From Bog-473 sp963817735 (lineage in GTDB: Bacteria > Actinomycetota > Acidimicrobiia > Acidimicrobiales > RAAP-2): a DNA stretch of 64,000 bases. Shown here in pieces: positions 9,285 through 18,403 of this stretch; within the stretch, counting starts at the first letter, position 1; every line of letters starts with the position of its first letter. Both the position numbers and the translations under genes were made by a program. Below the pieces are notes generated by a model. The model was not told the origin of the DNA. It saw nothing but the letters and a program-made list of their open reading frames with translations, and searched no databases. The DNA lies in NCBI GenBank assembly GCA_963817735.1, contig CAWFPP010000001.1:124001-188000 (forward strand), written 5' to 3'.

Positions 9285-11042
9285 CTACGAGCTCATCGTC
9301 CAGTCGTTGGCGTTCCAGGTGACGCCCACACTCGACGTGTTGGGCAGGACACCCTTCAGGTTGTTGGACCAGGCCCAGAACTGGGGCTTCTGGTACAGCG
9401 GCAGGGTCACCATGTTCTGCCAGAGGACGGCGTCGGCCTCGTTGTAGTCCGAGATCTCCTTGGACAGGCTGGGGGCCGCCGATCCCTCGGCCATCAGCTT
9501 GTCCGAGTCGGCGTTGGCGTAGTGGTTCCAGTTCTCGTCGCACATGCTGCCGTTCGTGTAGGAGCAGTAGAGGGGCTGGTTCCCGGAGACGAATGGCGTC
9601 GTGACCCAGGCGAACTCGGCGATCTGGAACGTGCCGTTGGGGAGGTTGGTCCCGAAGAAGGTGTTGGCGTCGTAGTTCTGGATGTTGATCTTGATCCCGA
9701 TCGCCTTCATCTGGGCCTGGAACAGCTCCTCCGTCTGGGCGCGGATGCTGTTGCCCGACGTCGATTGGATCGTGAACGTCAGGTCCTTGCCCTTCTGCGG
9801 GCCGTAGTTGGGCTGGAAGTACCCGTCCGAGGCCTTCTTGAAGCCTGCTTCCTTCATGAGGTTGATCGACTGCGACGTGCTGAAGGCGTAGCTCGTGCCC
9901 TTGTAGCCCTTCTGCGTCGACACCAGCATGCGGCTGCCCAGCGGCGTGATGCCCTTCTCGATCTCACCCACGGTGCGGGTGATGATGGACTGGCGGTCTA
10001 CGCCGTGCGCGATGGCCTCACGGACCTGGAGCTTGGCCAGGTACGGGTCGGCTTGGTTGAAGTCGAAGTGCTCGAACTCCAGGCCCGGGAGCGTCACCTT
10101 CGTCGTGTTCGGCACCTGGTTGGCCGTCTGCACGATCGAGAGGTTCACGGTCGAGGGGTTGAAGATGTTGATCTCCTTGTTCTGGAGCGCCGGCACCAGC
10201 TGGCTGTCGTCCGAGAAGAACTGGAAGACGATTTTGTTCAGCTTCCCGGGCGTACCCCAGTAGGACGGGTTCCGGACGAGGACCAGCGACTGGTTCGCGT
10301 TGTAGCTCTGGATCTTGTACCAGCTACCGGATATCACCTGGGCCGGACCCGCGAAGCCGGTGTTCCAGCCGACCGTCCGCGCGATGTGGGCCGGGACGAC
10401 GCCGGCGCCACTGAACAGGCTGCGCCAGTCGGCGAACGACGGCTTGAAGGTCACCGTGAAGGTGCGGCCGTTGGGGCAGAGGCCGACGTTGCGGTCGGCC
10501 GTGGAGCCCGGGTCGCAGGCGGCGCCACCGGAGGGATCGGAGCCGACCACCGATTGGACCTGGTTGTACCCGGAGGTGGAGGCGTCGTCGTACGGCTGGC
10601 CGCCGACGTCGGTGTAGGCCGGGTTCCCGCTCTGCGCCTGCCAGTTGTAGATGAAGTCGTCCGCCGTGATCGGCACCCCGTCGGACCACACCGCCTTCGG
10701 GTTGATCTTGTAGACCACGGTCTGGGGGTTGGTGCTCGTGACCTCGGCGCTCTCCATGAGCTGGGTGTTGAGGACCGGCTGCAGCTTGTTGGTGATGATG
10801 AAGACCTGCGGCCACACCATGTTGAGGATCTCCTGCAGGACGAACTCCGAAGCGGCCGAGGTGTTGATGTTGAACCCGGCCAGGTTCTCGTCGAGCGCCA
10901 TGGTGGCCGTGCCACCCGACGACGACGACGCCTTGGTTGCCGCACCACTCGTTGCCGGTGCCACGGCGACGATCGACACCGACAGCGCTGCGGCTGCCAT
11001 GGCGGCGAAGGCCGACCGCTTCACGTACCCCTTGAGTCCCAT
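9285..11042 (-). CDS. ABC transporter family 5 substrate-binding protein (peptide-type)
   Basis: Extracytoplasmic solute-binding protein (SBP_bac_5 family) that presents a peptide or similar ligand to the permease pair encoded downstream. 585 residues, intact. It has a Sec-type signal peptide at 1-36 (basic MGLKGYVKRS, a hydrophobic Ala-rich core, then SGAA); no lipobox cysteine is seen, so it may be secreted or anchored otherwise. KAVWSDGVPITADDFIYNW is the family motif region near residues 115-135. The ligand cannot be predicted; related actinobacterial proteins include LpqW-like and DppA-like members. First gene of the five-gene importer operon. Confidence 0.9.
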   Translation of the reverse strand: MGLKGYVKRSAFAAMAAAALSVSIVAVAPATSGAATKASSSSGGTATMALDENLAGFNINTSAASEFVLQEILNMVWPQVFIITNKLQPVLNTQLMESAEVTSTNPQTVVYKINPKAVWSDGVPITADDFIYNWQAQSGNPAYTDVGGQPYDDASTSGYNQVQSVVGSDPSGGAACDPGSTADRNVGLCPNGRTFTVTFKPSFADWRSLFSGAGVVPAHIARTVGWNTGFAGPAQVISGSWYKIQSYNANQSLVLVRNPSYWGTPGKLNKIVFQFFSDDSQLVPALQNKEINIFNPSTVNLSIVQTANQVPNTTKVTLPGLEFEHFDFNQADPYLAKLQVREAIAHGVDRQSIITRTVGEIEKGITPLGSRMLVSTQKGYKGTSYAFSTSQSINLMKEAGFKKASDGYFQPNYGPQKGKDLTFTIQSTSGNSIRAQTEELFQAQMKAIGIKINIQNYDANTFFGTNLPNGTFQIAEFAWVTTPFVSGNQPLYCSYTNGSMCDENWNHYANADSDKLMAEGSAAPSLSKEISDYNEADAVLWQNMVTLPLYQKPQFWAWSNNLKGVLPNTSSVGVTWNANDWTMSS

Positions 11043-11356
11043 TGTGCCCCTTTGCTCCTCGGCCGCCCCGGTGACGACCGATTACCGCGCCCTCCAGCAC
11101 TGACAGTTTCCGTAATGTTCACTGTCAAATTCGGAAGATGATCGTAAATGTAACGCAATTGCCACATTATTTTGGGTCATCGTCCCAAGGATTTCTGCGG
11201 AAAGGTGCCACGCGCGTTCTCGATCCGCTGTTCAATCGCCGTTGACACACGATTCCTGCGCGCGCGGGCCTTGGGCCGCGGGAGCCAGAACCTGAGTGTC
11301 AGCTGAGAGTCTCCTGCGTGATCGTGACAACAGACCGCTAAATTCGACGCGAGGCG
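11043..11356. other. Divergent intergenic region between binding-protein and DMT transporter genes
   Basis: 314 bp with no ORF. The part nearest the binding-protein gene is distinctly AT-richer than the surroundings (about 11100-11175) and carries a candidate operator palindrome. It must hold promoters for both divergent genes. A TTGACA hexamer is visible at 11242-11247 on the plus strand, but no convincing -10 lies at the right distance, so I do not call a promoter. Confidence 0.6.
11101..11127. promoter_or_regulatory. Candidate operator palindrome upstream of peptide importer operon
   Basis: Inverted repeat TGACAGT (11101-11107) and ACTGTCA (11121-11127), 7-bp arms with a 13-base spacer, centred about 72 bp upstream of the binding-protein ATG (11042). 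On the minus strand it contains a TTGACA-like hexamer, so a protein bound here could cover a -35 box. The regulator is unknown; the call rests on symmetry and position only. Confidence 0.35.
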
Positions 11357-12319
11357 ATGGTCTACGTCCTTGCGGTCCTAGCGGCACTCTCCAACGCGCT
11401 GACCAGCGTGTTCCAGCGCATGGGCGTTGAAGACGCCCCTGAGGAGTCCACCATGCGCCTCAGCCTGATGGCGCACGCCATCCGACGCGGCGTCTGGCTG
11501 TTGGGTTTCGGATTCATGATCTGCGCCTTCCTGTTGCAGGCCTTCGCCCTGCACATCGGGACGCTCTCCGTCGTGCAGCCGATCCTCACCATGGAGCTGC
11601 TGTTCCTCGTGTTCATCCTCGGGACGTACTTCCGCTTCTCCATCTCCATCCGCGAATGGGTCGGTGCCGGCGCCATCGCGTTCGGGCTCTCGGGCTTCCT
11701 GTTCTTCGCCGCGCCGGGGGGAGGCGAGCAGACTCCCACCAACCTCGGCTGGATCGTGGTCGGTGGGAGTGCGGTCGCCCTCATCGTCGTCACCGTGGTG
11801 GCCACCCGCTGGGGCCCGCGCTGGTGGAAGGCCGCCATGTTCGGCAGCGCCGCCGCTATTTCGTACGCGTTCACGGCTGCGCTCATCAAAGTGGTGAGCG
11901 ACTACGCGGCGACCAACTGGGTGACCCTGTTCGTGCACTGGCAGACTTACGGCGTCATCGCCTTCGGCCTCCTCGGTCTCTTCCTGACGCAGAACGCCTT
12001 CCACGCCGGGCCGCTCGCCGCCTCGCAGTCGACGCTGGTGCTGGTCGACCCTCTCGTCAGCATCTGCATGGGCATCGCCCTCTTCGGGGATTCCCTGCGC
12101 ACCTCGGGCCCCTACGGGCCGCTCGAGGCTCTGTCGCTCCTCGTCATGTTCATGGGCGCGGTGTTCCTGTCCAACTCGCCGTTGATCACGGGCATGAAGA
12201 GCGAGGGCAAGGGCGTCGAGTACGACGAGATGCTGTCGCGGCGCCTCAAGCACCCGCACCACGCCGCCGCCCAGGAGGCTGTGAGCGACGGCGGCCTGCC
12301 ACCGTTCTCGTCCGCCTGA
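11357..12319 (+). CDS. DMT-superfamily transporter (EamA/NIPA-like)
   Basis: Inner-membrane transporter of the drug/metabolite superfamily, 320 residues with about nine hydrophobic segments from residue 1 to about 280. The last 45 residues are a polar cytoplasmic tail (MKSEGKGVEYDEMLSRRL...). The N-terminus MVYVLAVLAALSNALTSVFQ resembles the NIPA/DMT type. Substrate unknown. ATG 11357 has a purine-rich GCGAGG just upstream. It stands alone and converges with the alpha/beta hydrolase. Confidence 0.8.
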   Translation: MVYVLAVLAALSNALTSVFQRMGVEDAPEESTMRLSLMAHAIRRGVWLLGFGFMICAFLLQAFALHIGTLSVVQPILTMELLFLVFILGTYFRFSISIREWVGAGAIAFGLSGFLFFAAPGGGEQTPTNLGWIVVGGSAVALIVVTVVATRWGPRWWKAAMFGSAAAISYAFTAALIKVVSDYAATNWVTLFVHWQTYGVIAFGLLGLFLTQNAFHAGPLAASQSTLVLVDPLVSICMGIALFGDSLRTSGPYGPLEALSLLVMFMGAVFLSNSPLITGMKSEGKGVEYDEMLSRRLKHPHHAAAQEAVSDGGLPPFSSA

Positions 12320-12336
12320 TCGGGGAGCAGCGTCCC

Positions 12337-13125
12337 TCAGGAGTCAGGACCTCCGGCCCGCTCCAGCACGAGCCGCGTCATCGTGGCGAAGTGATCCGGG
12401 TGCGACAGGTGGGCGCCGTGCTGCGCGTTGGGGATCTCGTAGATGACGGCGCCCGGCACGTTCGCTCCGAGCCACTCGACCGTGCGCCGGTGGTGGGGTG
12501 CCGACTTCGGGCCCCCCCGGCCGAACACGGCGGGCACGTCGAGCGCGGTGACGTCGAACGGTGGCCCCTCGGTCCGCATGCTGCGCAGGTCGGCCACCAA
12601 CGCGGGACCGTCGGCTCGCCGCTGCGCCCGGCCCTCCTCGGTGAGGCGGTCCCAGGCGCCCTCGCCCACCATCCGGTTGAAGAAGCGCTCGGCCTCCTCC
12701 CCGGCGTCGTCGGACAGCGCGGGCCACGGGATCCCTTCCCGGCGTCGGAAGCCCAGCCACGGCATGGGTGGCTCGAAGGCCCCGATGGAGGCGAAGGCCC
12801 GGGGGTCGGCCAGGGCGGCGGCGACCACGACGTTGCCCCCGAGGCTGTGCCCGACGGCCACCACCGGCCCGCCGTCCCCGGCGCGGGCCGTATCCGCAAT
12901 GGAGAGCAGGTCGTCGACGTGGCCCCCCAGGTCCACGATCCCACCGTCCCGGGAGCCCTGGTAGCCCCGGCGGTCGTAGGCCAGCCCGGAGACCTCGGGG
13001 AGCCGGCGCATCGCCAGCCGGAAGCTGTCGCCGCGGTCGAGCGATCCGTGCACGAACACGACCGTCCCCGCACCGGGTGTGGATGCCGGTCGCGCGGTGA
13101 AATGGAGGGCGGCCGGATAGCTCAT
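12337..13125 (-). CDS. Alpha/beta hydrolase
   Basis: Cytosolic alpha/beta-hydrolase fold protein, 262 residues. The oxyanion-hole strand is VVFVHGS (residues 22-28), the nucleophile elbow is GHSLGG (serine near residue 94) and the late histidine is in NAQHGAHLS. The catalytic acid is probably in the ALDVPAVFGRG region. Substrate unknown; esterase, lipase or haloperoxidase-like members look alike. Start ATG 13125, with kgd starting 63 bp away on the other strand. Confidence 0.82.
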   Translation of the reverse strand: MSYPAALHFTARPASTPGAGTVVFVHGSLDRGDSFRLAMRRLPEVSGLAYDRRGYQGSRDGGIVDLGGHVDDLLSIADTARAGDGGPVVAVGHSLGGNVVVAAALADPRAFASIGAFEPPMPWLGFRRREGIPWPALSDDAGEEAERFFNRMVGEGAWDRLTEEGRAQRRADGPALVADLRSMRTEGPPFDVTALDVPAVFGRGGPKSAPHHRRTVEWLGANVPGAVIYEIPNAQHGAHLSHPDHFATMTRLVLERAGGPDS

Positions 13126-13187
13126 GGGCAGGGCAGACGCTACCTGGCCTGCCCATGAGACCCGACCGTCGCCGGTAGGGTTGGCCC

Positions 13188-16100
13188 ATGACCCAGATCG
13201 GTGGCGCAGGGGGCTCGTTCGGCCCCAATGCCTGGCTGGTCGACGACATGTACGACCGCTTTCTGGCCGATCCCGACTCGGTCAGCGACAGCTGGCGGGA
13301 GTTCTTCGCCGACTACCGGCCCGCTCCCGTTCCCGCGCCCCAACCCCCGGCTCCGGCACCTGCCGCAACCACAACCGCGACGATGACCGCGGCGACGACG
13401 ACCGAGGCGCCGCCATCGGGGTCCGACCCGCGGGCCGCCACCGCCCCGGCTCCGGCCCCCGTCGTGCCGGCGGCGAACGAGGAGGCCACCCCGCTACGCG
13501 GCGCGGCCTCCCGGATCGTGGCCAACATGGAAGCCAGCCTGGCCGTCCCCACGGCCACCAGCGTCCGGACGGTGCCGGCCCGGCTCCTCGAGGTCAACCG
13601 CCTGATCCTGAACAACCAGCTGGCGCGGACCACCGGTGCCAAGGTCAGCTTCACGCACATCATCGGCTACGCGGTCGTCCGCGCCCTGCACGACGTCCCC
13701 GCCATGAATTCGGCCTTCGTGGCCGACACGGGCGGCACGGGAAAGCCCGGCGTCATCCACCACAAGCACGTGGGACTGGGCCTGGCCGTCGACCGGGAGA
13801 AGAGCGACGGCAGCCGCACGCTGCTCGTGCCGTGCATCAAGGAGGCCGACACGCTCGACTTCCGTTCCTTCGTGCTGGCCTACGAGGACCTCATCCGCAA
13901 GATCCACACCAACAAGATCGCTCCCGACGACTTCTCCGGCACGACCGTGTCCCTGACCAACCCCGGGACGCTCGGCACCGTCCAGTCCGTGCCGCGGCTC
14001 ATGCCGGGGCAGGGTGCCATCATCGGCGTCGGGGCGCTCGGCTATCCCGCCGGGTTCGAGGCCGCCGACCCCCGCGTGCTCGCCCAGCTCGGGCTCGGCA
14101 AGGTGGTGACGCTGACCTCCACCTACGACCATCGCATCATTCAGGGGGCCGAATCGGGCCTGTTCCTCGGACGGGTGGCCGCCCTGATCACGGGGGCCGA
14201 CGGGTTCTACGACGACCTCTTCGAGTCGATGGGCGTGCCCTACGAGCCCGTCCGCTGGCAGGTCGACAACAACGCCGGCGCCGAGAGCGAGGACGGAGAG
14301 CGTCAGCGCCTGGTCAAGCAGGTACACGTGCAGACGCTCATCAACATGTACCGCGTGCGCGGCCACCTCATCGCCCACCTCGACCCGCTCGACGCCGAGC
14401 CTCCGCACATCCACCCAGAGCTCGACCCCCTGACCTACGGGCTCACCATCTGGGACCTGCCGCGCCAGTTCGTCGCCGACGGCCTGGCCGGGCGCGACGT
14501 GGCCACCCTCGACGAGATCCTCCACGTGCTGCGCGACGCCTACTGCCGGACGCTGGGCATCGAGTACATGCACATTCAGGATCCCGAGCAGAAGCGCTGG
14601 ATCCAGCAGCACGTCGAAGGCCAGCCGACCACCCTCAGCCCGGACGAGCAACGGCACATCCTCGGCCGCCTCAACGCGGCGGAGGTGTTCGAGCGCTTCC
14701 TCCACACGCGCTACGTCGGGCAGAAGCGGTTCGGTCTGGAGGGCGCGGAGTCGACCATCGTCCTGCTCGACGCCCTGCTCGATACCGCAGCGGGCTCGGG
14801 GGTGGCCGAGGTCGTGATGGGGATGGCGCACCGCGGCCGCCTCAACGTGCTGGCCAACATCGTCGGCAAGTCCTACAGGGAGATCTTCGAGGAGTTCGAG
14901 GGCAACCTCGATCCCGAGTCCGTGCAGGGCTCGGGCGACGTCAAGTACCACAAGGGAGCCCGCGGGGTCTTCCATGGCAGCGCCGGCGAGGAGCTCCCCA
15001 TCACCCTCGCCTCCAACCCCTCGCACCTCGAGGCGGTGGACCCCGTCGTAGAGGGCATGACGCGGGCCAAGCAGGACAGGATGTCCCCGCCCACCGACGG
15101 CACGCCGGCGGCGGCGGCCGAAGCCCTGGACGGGTTCCCGTGCATGTCGGTCCTCGTGCACGGCGACGCCGCCTTCGCCGGCCAAGGCGTAGTGGCCGAG
15201 ACCCTCAACCTCTCGGGGCTCTCGGGCTACCGCACCGGTGGCACGGTGCACGTCGTCATCAACAACCAGCTCGGCTTCACCACCGCGCCGGCGTCGGCGC
15301 GCACCTCGGTGTACCCGACCGACGTGGCGAAAATGGTCCAGGCCCCGATCTTCCACGTGAACGGCGACGACCCCGAGGCGTGCGTGCGGGCGGCCCGGCT
15401 GGCCTTCACCTTCCGCCAGACGTTCCACAAGGACGTCGTCATCGACCTCGTCTGCTACCGCAAGCACGGGCACAACGAGGGCGACGACCCGAGCTACACG
15501 CAACCTCTCATGTACCAGCGGATCGAGGCCAAGCGCTCGGTGCGCAAGCTCTACACCGAGGCCCTGGTGCGCCGGGGCGACATCACGCTCGAGGAGGCCG
15601 AGTCCGCCCTGAACGACTTCAACGCCAGCCTGCAGGTCGTCCTCGACGACGTGCGGAACGAGCCTTCGCTGACGCCGACCGAGCTGCCGCCGCCGGAACC
15701 GGTGTCGGCGGACACCGGTTCGCCCGAGACGGGAGTGGCGCCGGACGTGCTGCACGCCCTGTCCTCGGTGGTGCGCTCCGTGCCCGACGGCTTCACCATC
15801 CACCCCAAGCTCGAGCGCCAGTTCGTCCAGCGTGACGAGCTGGTGGCCAGCGGGCAGGTCGACTGGGCCCTGGCCGAGGCGCTGGCCATCGGCTCGCTCA
15901 TGTACGAGGGCATCAACGTGCGCCTGACCGGCCAGGACACCCGTCGAGGCACGTTCAGCCACCGCCACGCCGTCCTGGTCGACTACTCGAACGGCGAGGA
16001 GTACGTCCCCCTCGCCCACATCCGTGACGGCCTGCACCGCATCGGCGCCGATGCGCTGGAGCCGGCGGGGCAGATGGGCAACTTCACGGTGCGCGACTCG

Positions 16101-16934
16101 CTGCTCTCCGAATACGCCGCCGTGGGGTTCGAGTACGGCTACTCCGTCGAGGCGCCCGAGGCGCTGGTGGCCTGGGAGGCCCAGTTCGGCGACTTCGCCA
16201 ACGGTGCCCAGATCATCATCGACAACTTCATGGTGGCGGCCGAGAGCAAGTGGGGCCAGTTCTCCGGTCTCGTCCTGCTGCTGCCCCACGGCTACGAAGG
16301 GCAGGGCCCCGAGCACTCCTCGGCGCGCTACGAACGCTTCCTGTCGCTGTCCGCGCGCGACAACCTGCGCGTGACCGTCCCCACGACGTCGGCCCAGTAC
16401 TTCCACCTGCTGCGGTCCCAGGCGTTGACCAGCCCGAAGCGGCCGCTGGTCGTGGTCACCCCCAAGTCGATGCTGCGGGCCCGGGCGTCGCGTTCGAGCT
16501 TCGCCGAGCTCGAGGTGGGGTCCTTTCAACATGTGATCGACGACTCGTCGATAGAGGATCCGGCGACGGTCCGCCGCATCGTGCTGTGCAGCGGGAAGAT
16601 CGCCCATGAGGCCCTGCAGCATCGGTCCGAGCTCGAGCCCGCCGAGGCGGCCGCGGTGGCGGTCGTCCGCGTCGAGCAGCTCTACCCCTGGCCGGTGCAA
16701 CTGCTGACCGGCATCTTCGAGCGCTACGGCGAGGCGTCAGAAGTCGTGTGGTTGCAGGAGGAGCCCGAGAACATGGGAGCCTGGTCCTTCGTGCACGCCC
16801 GCCTCCACGCCTGCCTGCCCGAGCGCCTGCGGCTCCGCCATGTGAGCCGGCCCGAATCGGCCAGCCCGGCCATCGGGAGCGCCGCCCTGCACCAGCTGGA
16901 GCAGGCCGACCTGTTGCGACGTGCCATTGGCTGA
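13188..16934 (+). CDS. kgd: Multifunctional 2-oxoglutarate decarboxylase/dehydrogenase E1 (SucA-E2 fusion)
   Basis: TCA-cycle enzyme that decarboxylates 2-oxoglutarate with thiamine diphosphate, and as E1/E2 of the dehydrogenase complex passes the succinyl group on. 1248 residues, matching actinobacterial Kgd/OdhA length. Order: N-terminal helical tail (GPNAWLVDDMYDRFLADP), Pro/Ala-rich linker (about 44-100), acyltransferase domain with the catalytic STYDHRIIQG (about 310-320), then the E1 part with HRGRLNVLANIVGK (about 547), GDAAFAGQGVVAETLN, INNQLGFTT and HNEGDDP for thiamine diphosphate and Mg binding. No lipoyl domain, as in the family. Uninterrupted over 3.7 kb, in contrast with many neighbours. 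Its last 14 bp overlap the next gene. Confidence 0.96.
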   Translation: MTQIGGAGGSFGPNAWLVDDMYDRFLADPDSVSDSWREFFADYRPAPVPAPQPPAPAPAATTTATMTAATTTEAPPSGSDPRAATAPAPAPVVPAANEEATPLRGAASRIVANMEASLAVPTATSVRTVPARLLEVNRLILNNQLARTTGAKVSFTHIIGYAVVRALHDVPAMNSAFVADTGGTGKPGVIHHKHVGLGLAVDREKSDGSRTLLVPCIKEADTLDFRSFVLAYEDLIRKIHTNKIAPDDFSGTTVSLTNPGTLGTVQSVPRLMPGQGAIIGVGALGYPAGFEAADPRVLAQLGLGKVVTLTSTYDHRIIQGAESGLFLGRVAALITGADGFYDDLFESMGVPYEPVRWQVDNNAGAESEDGERQRLVKQVHVQTLINMYRVRGHLIAHLDPLDAEPPHIHPELDPLTYGLTIWDLPRQFVADGLAGRDVATLDEILHVLRDAYCRTLGIEYMHIQDPEQKRWIQQHVEGQPTTLSPDEQRHILGRLNAAEVFERFLHTRYVGQKRFGLEGAESTIVLLDALLDTAAGSGVAEVVMGMAHRGRLNVLANIVGKSYREIFEEFEGNLDPESVQGSGDVKYHKGARGVFHGSAGEELPITLASNPSHLEAVDPVVEGMTRAKQDRMSPPTDGTPAAAAEALDGFPCMSVLVHGDAAFAGQGVVAETLNLSGLSGYRTGGTVHVVINNQLGFTTAPASARTSVYPTDVAKMVQAPIFHVNGDDPEACVRAARLAFTFRQTFHKDVVIDLVCYRKHGHNEGDDPSYTQPLMYQRIEAKRSVRKLYTEALVRRGDITLEEAESALNDFNASLQVVLDDVRNEPSLTPTELPPPEPVSADTGSPETGVAPDVLHALSSVVRSVPDGFTIHPKLERQFVQRDELVASGQVDWALAEALAIGSLMYEGINVRLTGQDTRRGTFSHRHAVLVDYSNGEEYVPLAHIRDGLHRIGADALEPAGQMGNFTVRDSLLSEYAAVGFEYGYSVEAPEALVAWEAQFGDFANGAQIIIDNFMVAAESKWGQFSGLVLLLPHGYEGQGPEHSSARYERFLSLSARDNLRVTVPTTSAQYFHLLRSQALTSPKRPLVVVTPKSMLRARASRSSFAELEVGSFQHVIDDSSIEDPATVRRIVLCSGKIAHEALQHRSELEPAEAAAVAVVRVEQLYPWPVQLLTGIFERYGEASEVVWLQEEPENMGAWSFVHARLHACLPERLRLRHVSRPESASPAIGSAALHQLEQADLLRRAIG

Positions 16935-18393
16935 TACGCACCACGTCGTGGTGGACGGGTCCAACCTTGCCACCGAAGGACGAACGTTCCCCAGCCTCAA
17001 GCAGCTCGACGAGGCGGTGCGCGCGTACGCCTCCGAAGACCCCGGCGCCAGCATCATCGTGGTCGTGGACGCCACCTTCGAGCACCGGGTGGCGGACGAC
17101 GAGCGCGAGGAGGTGCGCCAGGCCATGCTCAACGGCGAGATCATCTCGCCGCCGGCCGGCGCCATCGGGCGCGGCGATGCGTTCGTGTTGCGGATCGCCG
17201 AGCGCACCGGGGCCACCGTGCTGTCCAATGATTCCTTCCAGGAATTCCACGGGGAGCACCCCTGGCTCTTCGACGACGGGCGCCTCATCGGCGGCAAGCC
17301 GGTGCCCGGCGTCGGGTGGATCTTCACGCCCCGGCTGCCCATCCGCGGCCCGAAGAGCCGGGCAGCCACCGCCGAGGCCAGGGCGAAGAAGGACCCCGAG
17401 TCGGCGCCGGCCAAGGCCGCCGAGCTGGCCAAGGCGGCCAAGAAAGCGGCCAAGAAGGCATCCAAGGCCCGCAAGAGTGCCCCCAAGCAGGCGGCACCGG
17501 TCGACAGCTCGTGGCCCATCACGCCGGCTGCGCCACCACCCGGCCGGGCCAAGGTGAATCCTGTCTTCTCGAGTGCGATCGACGAGGCGGTCGAGGAGGC
17601 GCTCCACCCCCCTACGCCCGAGAAGTCGCGGGGGGCGGCCAAGAAGCAGGCGGCGGCCAAGAAGGCAATGCCGGAGAAGAGTGCCAAGGCCAAGAAGGAC
17701 GCCCACTCCCAGAGGCGTGGCGATGGCAAGCGAGCGCAGGGACGTGACAGGTCGCGGTCGGGCGACGGTGGGCGGAACCAGCGGCAGCGGTCGACACCGC
17801 CACCGGCCGTCAACGAGCCGTTGACCTTCATCAATTTCGTCGCCGCCTTCCCCGTGGGGAGCACGATCGAGGGTGAGGTGGTGTCGTTCACGTCGCACGG
17901 GGCGATGGTGGACGTGCCGCTGCCCGTCGGCGGGGCGCTGCACTGCTACATCCCGCTGACCGCCATGGGCACGCCGCCGCCGACAAAGGCACGCCAGGTG
18001 TTGAAGAAGGGTGAGGTGCGCTCCTTCGTGCTGGCCGGGCTGGACCCGCCCCGTCGGGTGGCCGAGCTGGCGATCCCGTCGACGGCGAAGACGACGGCGG
18101 ACGGGAAGGTGGCACCCACGGCGAAGCGGGCCCCCACCGTGAAGGCGGCGCCTCCGGCCAAGAAGGCCGCGGCGAAGAAGGCGGCCGCACCGGCGAAGAA
18201 GGCGACGAAAAAGGCGGCGAGGGCGGCCAAGAAGACGGCCAAGAAGGCGGCCAAGGCCAAGAAGGTTCCCGCCAAGAAGGTGCCCGCCAAACAGGCCCCG
18301 GCCAAGAAGGCCCCGGCCAAGAAGGCCCCGGCCAAGAAGGCCCCGGCCAAGAAGGCCCCGGCCAAGAAGGCCCGGAAGGCGCGAGCCGAGTGA
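16921..18393 (+). CDS. NYN/PIN-like nuclease fused to S1-type RNA-binding domain and Lys/Ala/Pro tail
   Basis: Predicted RNA-acting protein of 490 residues. Residues 1-145 look like a Zc3h12a-type NYN/PIN ribonuclease: VVVDGSNLATEG (D12, N15), IVVVDATFEH (D50), GRGDAFVL (D86) and VLSNDSF (D104) would form the metal site. Residues about 150-290 are Ala/Lys-rich linker. Residues about 300-365 (GSTIEGEVVSFTSHGAMVDV) fit an S1/OB RNA-binding fold. The last 100 residues are histone-H1-like AKKA/AKKAP repeats, likely to bind nucleic acid electrostatically. Start GTG 16921 overlaps the end of kgd by 14 bp, so translation may be coupled. An RNA decay or quality-control role is inferred; no partner is evident. 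Confidence 0.75.
   Translation: MPLADTHHVVVDGSNLATEGRTFPSLKQLDEAVRAYASEDPGASIIVVVDATFEHRVADDEREEVRQAMLNGEIISPPAGAIGRGDAFVLRIAERTGATVLSNDSFQEFHGEHPWLFDDGRLIGGKPVPGVGWIFTPRLPIRGPKSRAATAEARAKKDPESAPAKAAELAKAAKKAAKKASKARKSAPKQAAPVDSSWPITPAAPPPGRAKVNPVFSSAIDEAVEEALHPPTPEKSRGAAKKQAAAKKAMPEKSAKAKKDAHSQRRGDGKRAQGRDRSRSGDGGRNQRQRSTPPPAVNEPLTFINFVAAFPVGSTIEGEVVSFTSHGAMVDVPLPVGGALHCYIPLTAMGTPPPTKARQVLKKGEVRSFVLAGLDPPRRVAELAIPSTAKTTADGKVAPTAKRAPTVKAAPPAKKAAAKKAAAPAKKATKKAARAAKKTAKKAAKAKKVPAKKVPAKQAPAKKAPAKKAPAKKAPAKKAPAKKARKARAE
18301..18375 (+). repeat. 15-bp tandem repeat encoding AKKAP units
   Basis: Four perfect copies of GCCAAGAAGGCCCCG fill 18301-18360 and a fifth imperfect copy follows. They encode AKKAP pentapeptides at the C-terminus of the nuclease/S1 protein. 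Identical DNA, not only identical protein, suggests recent slippage expansion, so copy number may vary between strains. Confidence 0.9.
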
Positions 18394-18403
18394 GGATCGG
18401 CCC

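Noticed and set aside
13494..16700. 1068-codon open frame on the minus strand opposite kgd, and a 903-codon frame at 13124-15835 on the plus strand
   Set aside because: Both are shadow frames of kgd, which is intact and has all domain motifs. The shadow translations are low-complexity Arg/Gly/His sequence.
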